A stretch of DNA of 64,000 nt from Fremontodendron californicum (Eukaryota > Streptophyta > Magnoliopsida > Malvales > Malvaceae), in NCBI GenBank assembly GCA_030761205.1, contig JAULJL010000028.1, positions 9,530,001 through 9,594,000 of the forward strand, written 5' to 3'. Shown here one piece after another: positions 1-10,049 of this stretch. Numbering within the stretch: position 1 is the stretch's first letter; every line of letters starts with the position of its first letter. The notes below the pieces were generated by a model. That model ran no database searches and was not told the DNA's origin. It worked only from the letters and a program-made list of their open reading frames with translations. Position numbers and translations under genes: made by a program.

Positions 1-420
1 TATACCCGATGGCAATCCAGCAAATCTTCAGCCTCTTGTCAACCAGAGGAAGCCGAAGAACATCCAAAAAAGAGATTAATTTGAGCCACTCCCCTTATCT
101 TACTCTGAACTATTGCCCCAGCTGGTCGAAGGGCAACTCCTCACTAAAGTTCTAGTGGAGCCTATCCAACCCCCATAACCGAGCTAGTATGAGGAGAATG
201 CATATTGTGATTATCATTCCGGCATTTGGGGACATTCCACAGAAGATTGCCTATGTCTGAAACAAAAGGTTCAAGCACTCATCAATAAATGGCAGTTAGA
301 TGTGGGGAAGAAACAAAGGTCAGACAGCGTGGAGAATCCACTGAATGGGAATGATGAGACCATTGTGGATGTCATTATGGGGGAAGAAGATGAAAAGGTC
401 GAAAAGAGTACTGAGGAATA
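1..420 (+). pseudogene. gag C-terminal remnant of the Tat/Ogre-like element
   Basis: In the frame of base 206, codons for Cys (206), His (215), His (233) and Cys (248) form the peptide CDYHSGIWGHSTEDC. A LKQKVQALIN stretch follows, as in plant gypsy gag proteins of the Tat lineage. Upstream, a proline-rich stretch around 85-180 resembles the segment that normally precedes this knuckle, but it lies in shifted frames. An acidic tail runs to about 418 and ends in a stop. The frame breaks and the missing start make it non-functional here. Confidence 0.6.
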
Positions 421-2900
421 GCCAGTTTGAATTAGGAAAAACATGTCAAGAAGGGGTTTTTGATGCATGTAGTTTCATACCTCATAACAGAAACACTTGT
501 CTCATGTCGGCATTCATGTGAATTAAATGAATTTTGAATTATAAATGCTTTGTGTTTGTTGTGTTTTAACAATAATTTGAATGGGAAAAAACAAGCATTA
601 AGGAAGTTCTAATAATGGATAGTCTCGAGAATATTGATGATCATTGTTAGAAATAACCCAATACCTTCCCCCTCTTTTTTGGGCTTTCCTATGCCTAAAT
701 CCCTTGAACCAAGACCACTTGAAAGACCTAATACTTCAAGGAATATGAATGATTGAACTTCATAAACCATTACCACTACCAAATAAGCAAAGATGTAGAT
801 CAGAGTTTAGGCTATGAGCAAAGGAATGAAAAATTTGAAAACTTTTCGAGCTCCTTGGATACCCGAACAAATGAGACATTCTTTCAAGAATCTAGATCAT
901 GGTAATTTGGTATGTGTCAAGGATGTGCTAAAACCATTCACAACTTTTCTAATAAAACACCAATTGCCCAAACATCACTTCATGATTGACACCTCAGGGC
1001 ACAATGACCAAACCAGATTATCCTACGTCCCAGAGAAAACTAGTTTTTGGGTCATGTTTTCCTTGTCATTTCAAACAAACCTAAGATTGAAACTCAACCT
1101 TTTCAGTATAGACTTAGACTTGTGATATTCCTCATTCTCACGGTTAATCAAATTGGGGCATTATATGTCGAAATGATGAATACGTGGTGAATAAGGATGG
1201 ATTAACGCATGAATCATTGGGGCATGCGACAAGAAAAAAGAAGAAAAATTGTGATATCATGCATATGAAAATTCGGATGATTCCAAAGTGCAAAATGAAA
1301 TTCTGATTATCTATTCCCCCTGGGGATTGCTCTTCAATGAGAATATTTGTGCTTGATATGAGAAATGGTCATCTTTCATATCCCTTTCAAAAAAAGAAAT
1401 TATCCATAGTCACCCCTTTTGAGCTGAAAGAATTCTTTCTTCTTTGAACCCTGATCAAGGATCACCCTCTATATTGGGGGGCAAATGCGAGGAAAGGTCT
1501 TCTCAAAGATCATGAAGAAATGAGTCCTAACTCGAAGACAGATACAAAGCAAATTAAGCTCTCAAATAAATACGGGTTCACTTTGTTCGAAATAAAGATG
1601 CAAGAGAAAAAGAAAAAATAGAAAAAGATGGCAAAATGAAAGCCAATAAACAAAACAAAAAAAAAAAGAAGAAAAAAATATACACACAAAAAAAAGGTGT
1701 GAAAAAGTATGGCAAATGAAAGCAAAAAAAAAAGGAGCAAAAGTCAAAAGAAGGAAAGAAAAGTCCAAAAAGGACAAATGCTTCAAAAGAATCCTCCTCA
1801 AGAAATGATCTTTGATCTGATTACCCTCAAACACATATTTTGGACCTATTTATCCTTTCTTTTTGAACCCCGAACCATGGCCTACGTTACGTGCTTTAAA
1901 AGTCCATTTTGATCAAGCATGAATTTTTAACTTGAAAGGTTTTTCCTCAAATTTTATCCCATCGCATCTCATCGAATTATCATTTCACTATGGAAGAATT
2001 TAGGATTCTCAAGTGCATGGTAAAACAACAAAAAAAAAAAGAAGAAGAAGAAGAAGAAGAAGAAAAAAAAATGGAAAGAATGGGACTCTAGGGCGAAAAC
2101 CCAAAAATGGGCGATCTAAAATAAAATGGAAATTTTTGATGCCATCTATGTCAGTGCCGATACCACAAAAGAGAATGTCATCTTGATGAAATCGAGGAAC
2201 ATCTAGGAATTCTTGAACCTCCCAAATTTCCAGCTCTCATTTGGAGAATTGATTTAAAAACTGATACTCTTTTCCCTCCAAAATTAACTTTCCAATTTGA
2301 ACATCCCGGTTAATCTTGATGCTTGTCAAAACACCATGATTTGGAAACTGAAAGAATGTTGAATTTGTTTGATTCTCAAGGAATTCATATTTTATAAAAC
2401 CTGTTTCAAAACTGATACATTTTTGTTGTGAACTTTTCTTCGATCAACCAAAATCCTGTTGTATCAAGCCTTTCAATTCAAGTTGAAAAAACCATATTGA
2501 CACTTAGGAAAATTTCTAACAGTGATCATCAGTCTTCAAAAGATTCGTACATCACATATTGTAGGGTTAATATTTTTGGCTCAGAAGTTTTCATTAAGTG
2601 AGCAAATTTTTTTCAAAATGGTACAAAAAAATAAAAATATTTTTTTGAAATAACCATTTTTGATGTTGACATGAGACAATGGTTTTTCTAACCTAAAGGT
2701 ATGGAACTACTAGGGCTGACCTTAACTTCTTGACATAGAACTAGGCAAATAGATTTTCGTTGATAAGAGTTTGAAAACTATTGGGGCAAGAAGATAGCTG
2801 AAGACCGAAAGGAGAATGACCTCTTATGGGGCATGAGTATTCAAGATACACTCTGATTTGAAGAGGAAAAATAAATTGGAAAGGCCAAGCCAAAATCTAG
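421..2900 (+). other. Degenerate internal region of the Tat/Ogre-like element, no gene seen
   Basis: About 2.5 kb with only short open frames. A 103-codon frame at 814-1125 matches nothing I recognise. A degenerate coding-like stretch near 1180-1250 may be old gag or polyprotein sequence. A purine-rich low-complexity stretch lies at 1590-1780 and a GAA microsatellite at about 2038-2069. No pol domain is visible. Confidence 0.5.
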
Positions 2901-2914
2901 AAAAATAATCGAGG

Positions 2915-3655
2915 ACATTGGCATCATTCATGAGCACTTACCTCTTTATTGAGCTTTGCACTTGCACCATGTCAGCAAACATTTGCATCATTCATGGGTA
3001 TTTGCATTTGCACTATTCCATGAGCATCTACATGTTACAATTGCAATTACATCCTTCATGGATATTCTGCATTTGCATCATCTCAAGCAATTGCACCATT
3101 TCTAGGATCATTGCATCTTCATTATTGTAGCTGCAATTACACCATTTATGGATCACTTACATGAACACGATTCGTAGGGGCATCTGCATCTTTTCATGAA
3201 GCATTTGTATCATTATTGATCTTTGCATTTGCACCATTCAGAAACATTTGCACAATGCCAACCTTTGCATCTGCATCATTCTATGAAGTAGTTGCGCCAA
3301 TGTTAATCTTTGCATTTGCATCATGTAGAAGCATTTTGCACACTGTTAATTTTTGCATTTTGCATCATTCAGAAGCATTTGCATAATGTCGATCTTTGGA
3401 TCTGCATCATTCCATGAAGTAGTTGCGTCAATGTTGATCTCTGCTTTTGCATCACCAAGAAGCATTTGCATTAATCCAAGACATTTGTATTTGCACCATG
3501 AAGCATTTGCATCTTATTCAATATCTACATCTGCACCAAGAAGCATTCGCATCTTATTCAGTCTTTGCATTTGCATCAAGAAACATTTGCATCAATCCTA
3601 GACATTTGCAGTTGCACCATGAAGCATTTGCATCTTCTCTCAAAACCTTTAAGTT
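2915..3655. repeat. Irregular TTGCATC-rich repeat block
   Basis: Dozens of variants of a word like CATTTGCATCATTCATGAAG recur every 30-60 bases, with no strict period. All frames give low-complexity peptides rich in I, C, H and S, so the open frames here are by-products of the repeat. The block lies in the 3' non-coding part of the Tat/Ogre-like element. Confidence 0.6.
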
Positions 3656-3714
3656 AATTTCCAACACATTTTCAAAAAAAAAAAACTACGGACAAGAAAT
3701 CTAGGAATCGTTTC

Positions 3715-4037
3715 CGAAATCTTTGGCTTCACCAAATCTCTTCTCGACCTTTGGCATAGCCCAGGTCATCTCATAGAAAATACCCCTGGCTTCACTAGAT
3801 CTCTTCTCGATCTTTGGCTTCACCCAGGTCATCTCATAGAAAATGCCTCTGGCTTCATCCAGATCTTTCTTGACTTTTGGTTTCACCCAGGTCATGTCAA
3901 TCTCTGGTTTCGTCCAGATCTTTCTCGACTTCGGTTTCACCCAAGACATTCCAATTTATGGCTTCATCCAGATCTTTCTCAACTTTCGGTTTCATCCAAG
4001 TCATTTCAATTTCTGGCCTCTTCCAGATCCGTTTTTC
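3715..4037. repeat. Diverged 54-63-bp repeats leading into the 65-bp array
   Basis: Units built around GGTTTCACCCAGGTCAT and CCAGATCTTTCTCGACTT recur about every 54-63 bases. They look like older, diverged relatives of the regular array that follows. The open frames on both strands here are repeat by-products. Confidence 0.55.
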
Positions 4038-4745
4038 GACTATTGGTTCTGCCCAAGTCATCTCTTTGAAAATTATCTATGGTTTCGCCTAGATAACTTT
4101 TCGACTATTGGTTCAGCCCAAGTCATTTCTTTGAAAATTATCTATGGTTTCGCCTAGATAACTTTTCGACTTTTGGTTCCGTCCAAGTCATCTCTTTGAA
4201 AATTATCTATGGTTTCTCCTAGATAACTTTTCGACTATTGGTTCCACCCAAGTCATTTCTTTGAAAATTATCTATAGTTTCACCTAGATAACTTTTCGAC
4301 TTTTGGTTTCGTCCAAGTCATCTCTTTGAAAATTATCTACGGTTTCTCCTAGATAACTTTTCGACTATTGGTTCCGCCTAAGTCATCTCTTTGAAACTTA
4401 TCTACGATTTCTACTAGATAACTTTTCGACTATTGGTTCCGCCCAAGTTATCCTTTTGAAAATTATCTACGATTTCTCCTAGATAACTTTTCGACCATTG
4501 GTTCCGCCCAGGTCATCTCAAGTCATCTCTTTGAAAATTATCTACGGTTTCTCCTAGATAACTTTTCGACCTTTGGTTCCTCCCAAGACATCTCATGTCA
4601 ACTCTCGGGTTCCGCCCAGGTCATCTCAAGTCATCTCTTTGAAAATTATCTACGGTTTCTCCTAGATAACTTTTCGACCTTTGGTTCCTCCCAAGACATC
4701 TCATGTCAACTCTCGGGTTCCGCCCGAATCACTTTTCGGCTACTG
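4038..4745. repeat. 65-bp tandem repeat array
   Basis: The word GACTATTGGTTC (or its GACTTTTGGTTC and GACCATTGGTTC variants) starts at 4038, 4103, 4168, 4233, 4298, 4363, 4428 and 4493, an exact 65-bp step. The next starts, 4568 and 4676, show larger units of 75 and 108 bp that have gained a TCATCTCAAG-type segment. Tandem repeats just upstream of the 3' LTR are typical of Tat/Ogre elements. Confidence 0.85.
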
Positions 4746-4976
4746 GTTTCACCCAGGTCTTTTTAATTTCTGGTTTCGCTAGTAAGACTTCACCACGATA
4801 GGATAAGGCCCCGAGACCACCGTCGAGGTATTTTCTTCTCTTGCAAATCGAACTCGTATCCTTAAGACAGGTCGAGCCTTGATTAGTCAGGGAACTCAAT
4901 TTAAGGATAAAATCTTCTATTTACAGATTTTTCTAAAAAAAAATAAAATTTGATGAAATAAATATGAAGAATAAAG

Positions 4977-4981
4977 CAAAC
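4977..4981. other. Left target-site duplication CAAAC
   Basis: CAAAC directly precedes the 5' LTR and is repeated exactly at 12101-12105, directly after the 3' LTR. Five bases is the usual duplication for LTR retrotransposons. Confidence 0.9.
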
Positions 4982-5311
4982 TGATAACTCGTATAATTAT
5001 ATAGTTTTTAGTTATGTTTTATTATTGTTTTGTGTCAAATACGAGTTATTATTGTTTAGTCTAATTGTGTTTATGATCTTTTATATTTTTATGTAATTTG
5101 GTGTTTTTCACAAGTTTCTTTGAGTCATTTCAGATTACTAGAATTAAGGGCAAATCCAGTTCAGTTCCAGTTCCAACACCTTTTTCCATATCAGCTATAT
5201 CTGGAGTTTCACTGAAGCAATAAGGCTGAAATTTTAACCGTGCAAAGTTAAGAGGCATATCTATCTTTTTCATGTTTTACACTTCTTGAAACGGAGTCGT
5301 TTTCCCTAGCG

Positions 5312-5700
5312 AAATCAACCATCAAGTTGGCTGATCTGCAATGACGTCTGTCCTGAGCAGTTTTCGCATTTTGACCATATCGTCCGGTACACATCAGCAA
5401 ATGAGCTGAGTCCAACGGCTATGGATCACTAACTGATAGGGGAACATATTTCTAGAAGACCATGTGATCAGATAAAGCCTCCAATATTGAATAAATCGAC
5501 CATCAAGTTGGCTGATGTGCAATGACGTCTGTGCTGACCTGTTTTCGTATTTTGCCCATATCTTCTTCTCCACATCAGCAAATGAGCTGATTCCAACGTC
5601 TATGAATCAGTAACTCATAGGGGAACATTTTTCTAGAAGACCATGTGATCAGATCAGGCCTCCAAGATTGACAAAATCGACCATCAAGTTGGCTGATCAA
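5312..5700. repeat. 181-bp tandem duplication in LTR U3
   Basis: ATCAAGTTGGCTGAT starts at 5321, 5502 and 5683, an exact 181-bp step: two full copies and a short third. It lies about 100-500 bp upstream of the TATA box, where U3 enhancer repeats are common in LTR elements. The same duplication is in the 3' LTR at about 10380-10770. An enhancer role is inference. Confidence 0.85.
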
Positions 5701-5808
5701 AATGGTCATACAATATGACGAAAATTGTTAGAAAAATGCACCCACCTATTATACCTACCTTTGAAATTTGTAAAGCTTGTCTCTTGTCATTTAGCCCTCC
5801 AAAATGTG

Positions 5809-5817
5809 TATAAATAG
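5809..5817 (+). promoter_or_regulatory. TATA box of the 5' LTR
   Basis: TATAAATAG in the context GTGTATAAATAGAGGG, a strong plant TATA box. It is also present at 10877-10885 in the 3' LTR. Transcription is expected to start about 30 bases downstream, near 5840. Confidence 0.7.
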
Positions 5818-6714
5818 AGGGCCTTGGATGATTGTAGAGGATCATATTGTACATAGGTAGGATATTAGCCATTTTAATAAAATTCTCTAAGTTTTCTTCT
5901 TCTTTCTTTTCTCTAGTTTTCTTTCTTTTCTCTAGTTTTCTTTTTCTTTAGAGAGAGCAAGAGGTTGGATAATTAATATTCTTCCTCTTCTTCTTTCTTT
6001 CTTTTATTTTCTTCTTAGATTTTCTTTAATTTTATGTTTATGTTTACAATGCCTATGCTAGGCTAAACTTCTATTTGGTTAAGGGTGATTTCAAAGCTCT
6101 AGACATGTTTTATAATTGATTTTCAGATTCTATCTATCATTAATTTTCTATCAAAGTTGCTTATGTTCTTCTACAAGAATTGTTCATGATGTTGTCTTGA
6201 TTTGTTTAGGTGTACAACTAGATAGATCTTGATAATTATCTATTGCTAGTTTAGGAGTCTTGATCCGTGTAATTGTCTTGATTTCCTATTCATAAGTGGC
6301 AATTTGTGATTAATGATTATGGTCAAGTTTTCAATAATTGCAAAGTGGAACATAACCTAAGTTGAACAATCCGAGCTTATGTGTTTGTTGCTTAGATCAA
6401 CCTATCTTTCTCATCATAAAGCTGCCATTAAATTGAATCTAGAGAGCTTATTCTAGGTTGTTTGATGGTTAGAGATTAAATAGAGAGCTTGTTCTATTTA
6501 ACGACAAACTAAGGAAAGATTGGGATAACAGAGCTTGTTGTTATCTACGGTTGTTAACTTTGATAGTTGGTTGATATTGATAGATCTAAAATTGATTCTT
6601 AATGATGTCTAGTGGTGGAGAATGAAACCTTAACCATATTTTTCATATTTGATTCTTCTTACTTACTTGTTTTCTTACTTTTCTAGTTTGCTTATTTTTA
6701 AAAGTATATTTATT

Positions 6715-6866
6715 TTTATTGGCTGGTTATACCGCCAAAGTTGTATATTAACTTTGTTTTATTTTTATTGGCTGGTTATACCGCCTAATTTAGTATATAT
6801 ATTTTTATTGGCTGGTTATACCGCCTAATTTAGTATATATATTTTTATTGGCTGGTTATACCGCCT
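6715..6866. repeat. 40-bp tandem repeats near the LTR 3' end
   Basis: Four copies of a unit ending in GGCTGGTTATACCGCC; the last units are exactly 40 bp apart. The 3' LTR has three copies (about 11780-11895). This one unit accounts for the whole 40-bp length difference between the LTRs (2,091 against 2,051). Confidence 0.85.
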
Positions 6867-7078
6867 TGCATCTTATTCTTATTATTTACTTTAGTTTAAA
6901 TCTGGCTTCAAAAACCCCTTTTCTTTTATTGTTTTCTTTGAATGTAAGTTATAAACTAATAAATCATAAATTAAAACCCAATCCCTGAGGACTCGACCCT
7001 TGCTAACTACTATACTTACAATTGATCTTTTTAGTGCAAGGTTAAATAAGATACACTTTTTTGGGTGCATCAAGTTTT

Positions 7079-7096
7079 TGGCGCCGTTGCCGGGGA
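7079..7096 (+). other. Primer binding site, tRNA-Asp type
   Basis: TGGCGCCGTTGCCGGGGA, six bases after the 5' LTR. It is complementary to the 3' end of plant tRNA-Asp (ending CGGCAACGGCGCCA), the primer used by Athila-type gypsy elements. Confidence 0.88.
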
Positions 7097-7215
7097 TTGT
7101 TTTCTTTAGTCTATTTGTTACTTGGTTTATTCTTATTTTCAGTTCTAATTAGTTTTATTTTCTTGTACATACAAGTTTTTCTTATCAAATTTTGAAAAAA
7201 AAAAAAAAAAAAACG

Positions 7216-8154
7216 ATGGAGTTGAGCAATCTAACACTTGAAGAGTTGGTGGCATACATGAACATGGAGAATCAACAAGCCAATCTCACTTCCCTAGTTC
7301 AACAATTGGCCATGGGAGGATGTCAAGGCCATCAAGTGTTCCAAGACCAACAGTATGATCATTACTCAAACACTTACCATGAGGGATGGTGGGATCATAC
7401 TACTTATGGCTATTCGGAAAATTACCAAGAAGTAGATCCTTATGCCAATTACACTCATCCATCTAGCTTCAATCAATCATGGTCCCAAGAACCAGATCTT
7501 TTTCAACCACCACATATGACTCAAAACTCAGGTACTTCTTTAGAAGATCTTGTCTATTCTCTTGTTACTGATACATTGCAATTTCAACAGGAAACAAGGG
7601 CAAGCATCCAGAGTTTGGAAAAGCAAATGATCCAATTGACTAGTAGTATGGTGGGATAGGTAGCACAAAGATCTGAAGAACTCCCTGCCCAAACGATGAT
7701 TAACCCAAAGGAGAATGCTACGATTGTGACCTTGAGGAATGAGGAACAAGATGAGGATGAGACAAAATTAGAGATGGATTCTATTCTTGAGGATAATGAA
7801 GCCACAAATCCAAATAAGAGTATTTCGGCACCTGAGGTAACGTTTAAGGTTCCAGTTTTTACTAATGTTTCTTCTCCACCTTTTCCTAGTAGATTTGCAA
7901 AGTTCATGGAGGAAGAACATGAACAACACATGCCAGAAACCTTAAACAACTTGTTTGTGGATGCCATTCAACAAGTATCAAAATATGCTCCATTCCTCGA
8001 TGAGATATGCACCACAAAGGATGATGGAATAATACTTGTAATGGAGAATGCATCCACTGTTGTGCAAAGAAAGCTTCCTCTCAAACGCATTAATTTGGAA
8101 AATTTCATGTATGAGCCTGACAAGCCTAAAAAGCCAAGAAGGGGTGTTGGTTAG
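7216..8154 (+). pseudogene. gag-like ORF with one in-frame TAG (7657-7659)
   Basis: The first ATG is at 7216; the upstream run of A codons has no ATG. The first part (148 codons) begins MELSNLTLEELVAYMNMEN, is rich in Q, Y and H, and ends with a helical QSLEKQMIQLTSSM stretch. After TAG at 7657 the same frame continues without shift to 8154 with NPKENATIVTLRN, PPFPSRFAKFMEEEHEQ and VQRKLPLKRI. These match the conserved C-terminal linker of Athila-type gag proteins. The gag core and zinc knuckle are not recognisable. A single C-to-T change would explain the TAG, or the stop may be read through; the sequence cannot tell. Nothing like protease or RT follows. Confidence 0.75.
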
Positions 8155-10033
8155 GTTCAAAACATTAACTCAAGTGTTAATTGGGAAGGCAACCCAATTA
8201 AAGAAGAAATTGCCAACCTTCCATATTCAGATTTGCTTTCTCTTTCTTTTCCTTTTTCTTTTCTTTTCTTTTATTATTTTTTATTTTTATTGTTTTTATT
8301 TTTATTTTTTTTATGTTTACTTGTTAATTTTTGTTTAGTATTTTAGGATTATTTAGGTTGCATGAGTTTGTTTTGTTTTGAGTCTTAGTTTTCCTATTCT
8401 TATGTTATTAGTTCTTTTCTCTTACACATGATTCTTTCATTTGGGTTAATAGACTTACATTGAGGACAATGTAAGAATTAAGTGTGGGGGGAATGATTTA
8501 GGATTTCTTTTATTTTTGTCTACTATTTTTTTTATGAGTCTTTATTATTATTATTTTTAGTGTGTTTTAGTTCCTTTTTAACACAATGATGAGATATGAA
8601 TTGCATAAGTCTAAAACAGATTTATTAGTGAGAAGATTTTCATGAGAATTGAACTTGATATCAATCTTTTTATGAGCCAATGTTAATATGATATGTTGAT
8701 TGAGAAAGAAGCATGTTTAGACTTAATCTGACTTGTATAATCATCCTTGTGAGTTTTTGAGCCTATAATGATTGATGCATTATACAAATCAATCTAATTT
8801 CTTTCTTGAGTGCTCTTATGATTACATGATTCTCTAGAACTTGCTTTAAACCATTTGAGACTATATTGATGCATGTAGCAACATGAATATGATAGAGGCA
8901 TTAGGACTTTTTAACTAGGGCCAAACAGCCATCCCTTATTGATGTTCCAAGAGAACATCCCTCTAGTGAACCAATTTGAGCCTACATTGAATAAGCTATT
9001 TATTTGGTAACCACATCTTACACCTAGCCTAAACACATTTATATCTTTACCCTTGTTCTAAAGATGGACTAGAATGTTTGAGACATATTGCAAAAACAAG
9101 GGATATTTTTTGAAAATTTGGGTTAGAACAAAAGATAAGTGTGGGGGAGGAGAAAGGCAAAAGTCAAGAGAAAAATAGAGGGAATATTGCCAAATACATT
9201 CCCATGTGAAAAAAAAAAAAAATTTTTTGAATAATCTCTTGAACTTCTAGTTAAAGAAAAGAAAAAGATGTTCGAAAGTTGGTTAGAATGAAGTAAAGGC
9301 TCAACATGAAATATTCAGCCTATGTGATTATGTACTTCTAAAGAATATTGAGAAAGTTTTATCTGCAAAATCTTATTTTGTCTGTAAATTCTATGAAGTC
9401 TTTGGAATGTTTGTGATATCTTTTCCTTTTTATTCTTTAACCACATTATTACCTCTTGGCCCCATTACAACCTTGATTAAAGACCTCTTGATTTATGAAG
9501 TTGCATGATCTTTTAGTGGAGAATAGGTAGACAAGCAAGCATATGGTAGAACTATTTTCATGAGATTGATTGAGTGTAAACACTTTACCACTACTTTAAA
9601 GAGTGAAAATCATGAGAGTATCCCATATGAGTAGTTGAGATTAAGTTTGAATGTGCACTATTTTGATTGAAATATGTTATGTTAATATTGGCTTAACTCA
9701 AACAATTTACATTCAAGCATGATTTTTTTTGTGAAATTCTTTAAAGCTATTGATTAGTTTATAAGACTTGTTCAAAGATTGTCTCTAATTTATATTGAAA
9801 GGAATAGGAGTAAATATTTTTAGTATATGTAGTTTATTTATATTTTAGTTTTTCAATGTTTGTGGGTATCGTTCTAGTAAACCCTCACGAGACTAAACTC
9901 GTCCACTAGGGACACCTAGGGGTTTAAAGGCTTGTGTCACATGCTAAGTGCCACCGTGATTTCCTACGAAAATGGATTAGATTAGATTTTCTTATTTTAT
10001 TTTTATTGAGTCGTTGCTAGGGACTAGCAACAA
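8155..10033 (+). other. Non-coding internal region of the gag-only element
   Basis: About 1.9 kb with no supportable gene. It contains a T-rich stretch (8235-8340), the phrase ATTGAGGACAATG at about 8459-8471 that often precedes the polypurine tract in Athila-like elements, and two purine-rich motifs (8479-8492, 9137-9152) that resemble the real polypurine tract. Frames at 8048-8338 are low complexity. Confidence 0.6.
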
Positions 10034-10049
10034 TCTAAGTGTGGGGGTG
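10034..10049 (+). other. Polypurine tract of the gag-only element
   Basis: CTAAGTGTGGGGGTG lies directly before the 3' LTR start at 10050, the expected place of plus-strand priming. Confidence 0.75.

Larger units (their letters stand above)
4982..7072 (+). repeat. 5' LTR of the gag-only element
   Basis: 2,091 bp, beginning TG and ending CA. It carries a 181-bp tandem duplication in the upstream half, a TATA box at 5809-5817, pyrimidine-rich stretches at 5885-6035, and four copies of a TTATTGGCTGGTTATACCGCC motif near 6715-6865. The 3' LTR has only three of these. Confidence 0.92.

Noticed and set aside
2915..3655. Words resembling microRNA-type sequences (GCATTTGCACC)
   Set aside because: They recur dozens of times in a degenerate repeat and form no precursor-like hairpin that I could see.
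3353..4157. Open frames on both strands in the TTGCATC and 65-bp repeats, including a minus-strand repeat peptide at 3701-3949
   Set aside because: Peptides mirror the DNA repeat and lie in the non-coding part of a retroelement; no family resemblance.
5684..5872. A 62-codon minus-strand frame duplicated exactly at 10752-10940
   Set aside because: The duplication is the LTR pair; the frame lies over the LTR TATA box and has no protein features.
7079..7096. tRNA gene fragment (tRNA-Asp 3' end)
   Set aside because: Only the 18-base primer-site complement is present, directly after an LTR.
8048..8338. 96-codon frame after the gag-like ORF
   Set aside because: Its end is a T-rich run of phenylalanine and its start overlaps the real gag frame.
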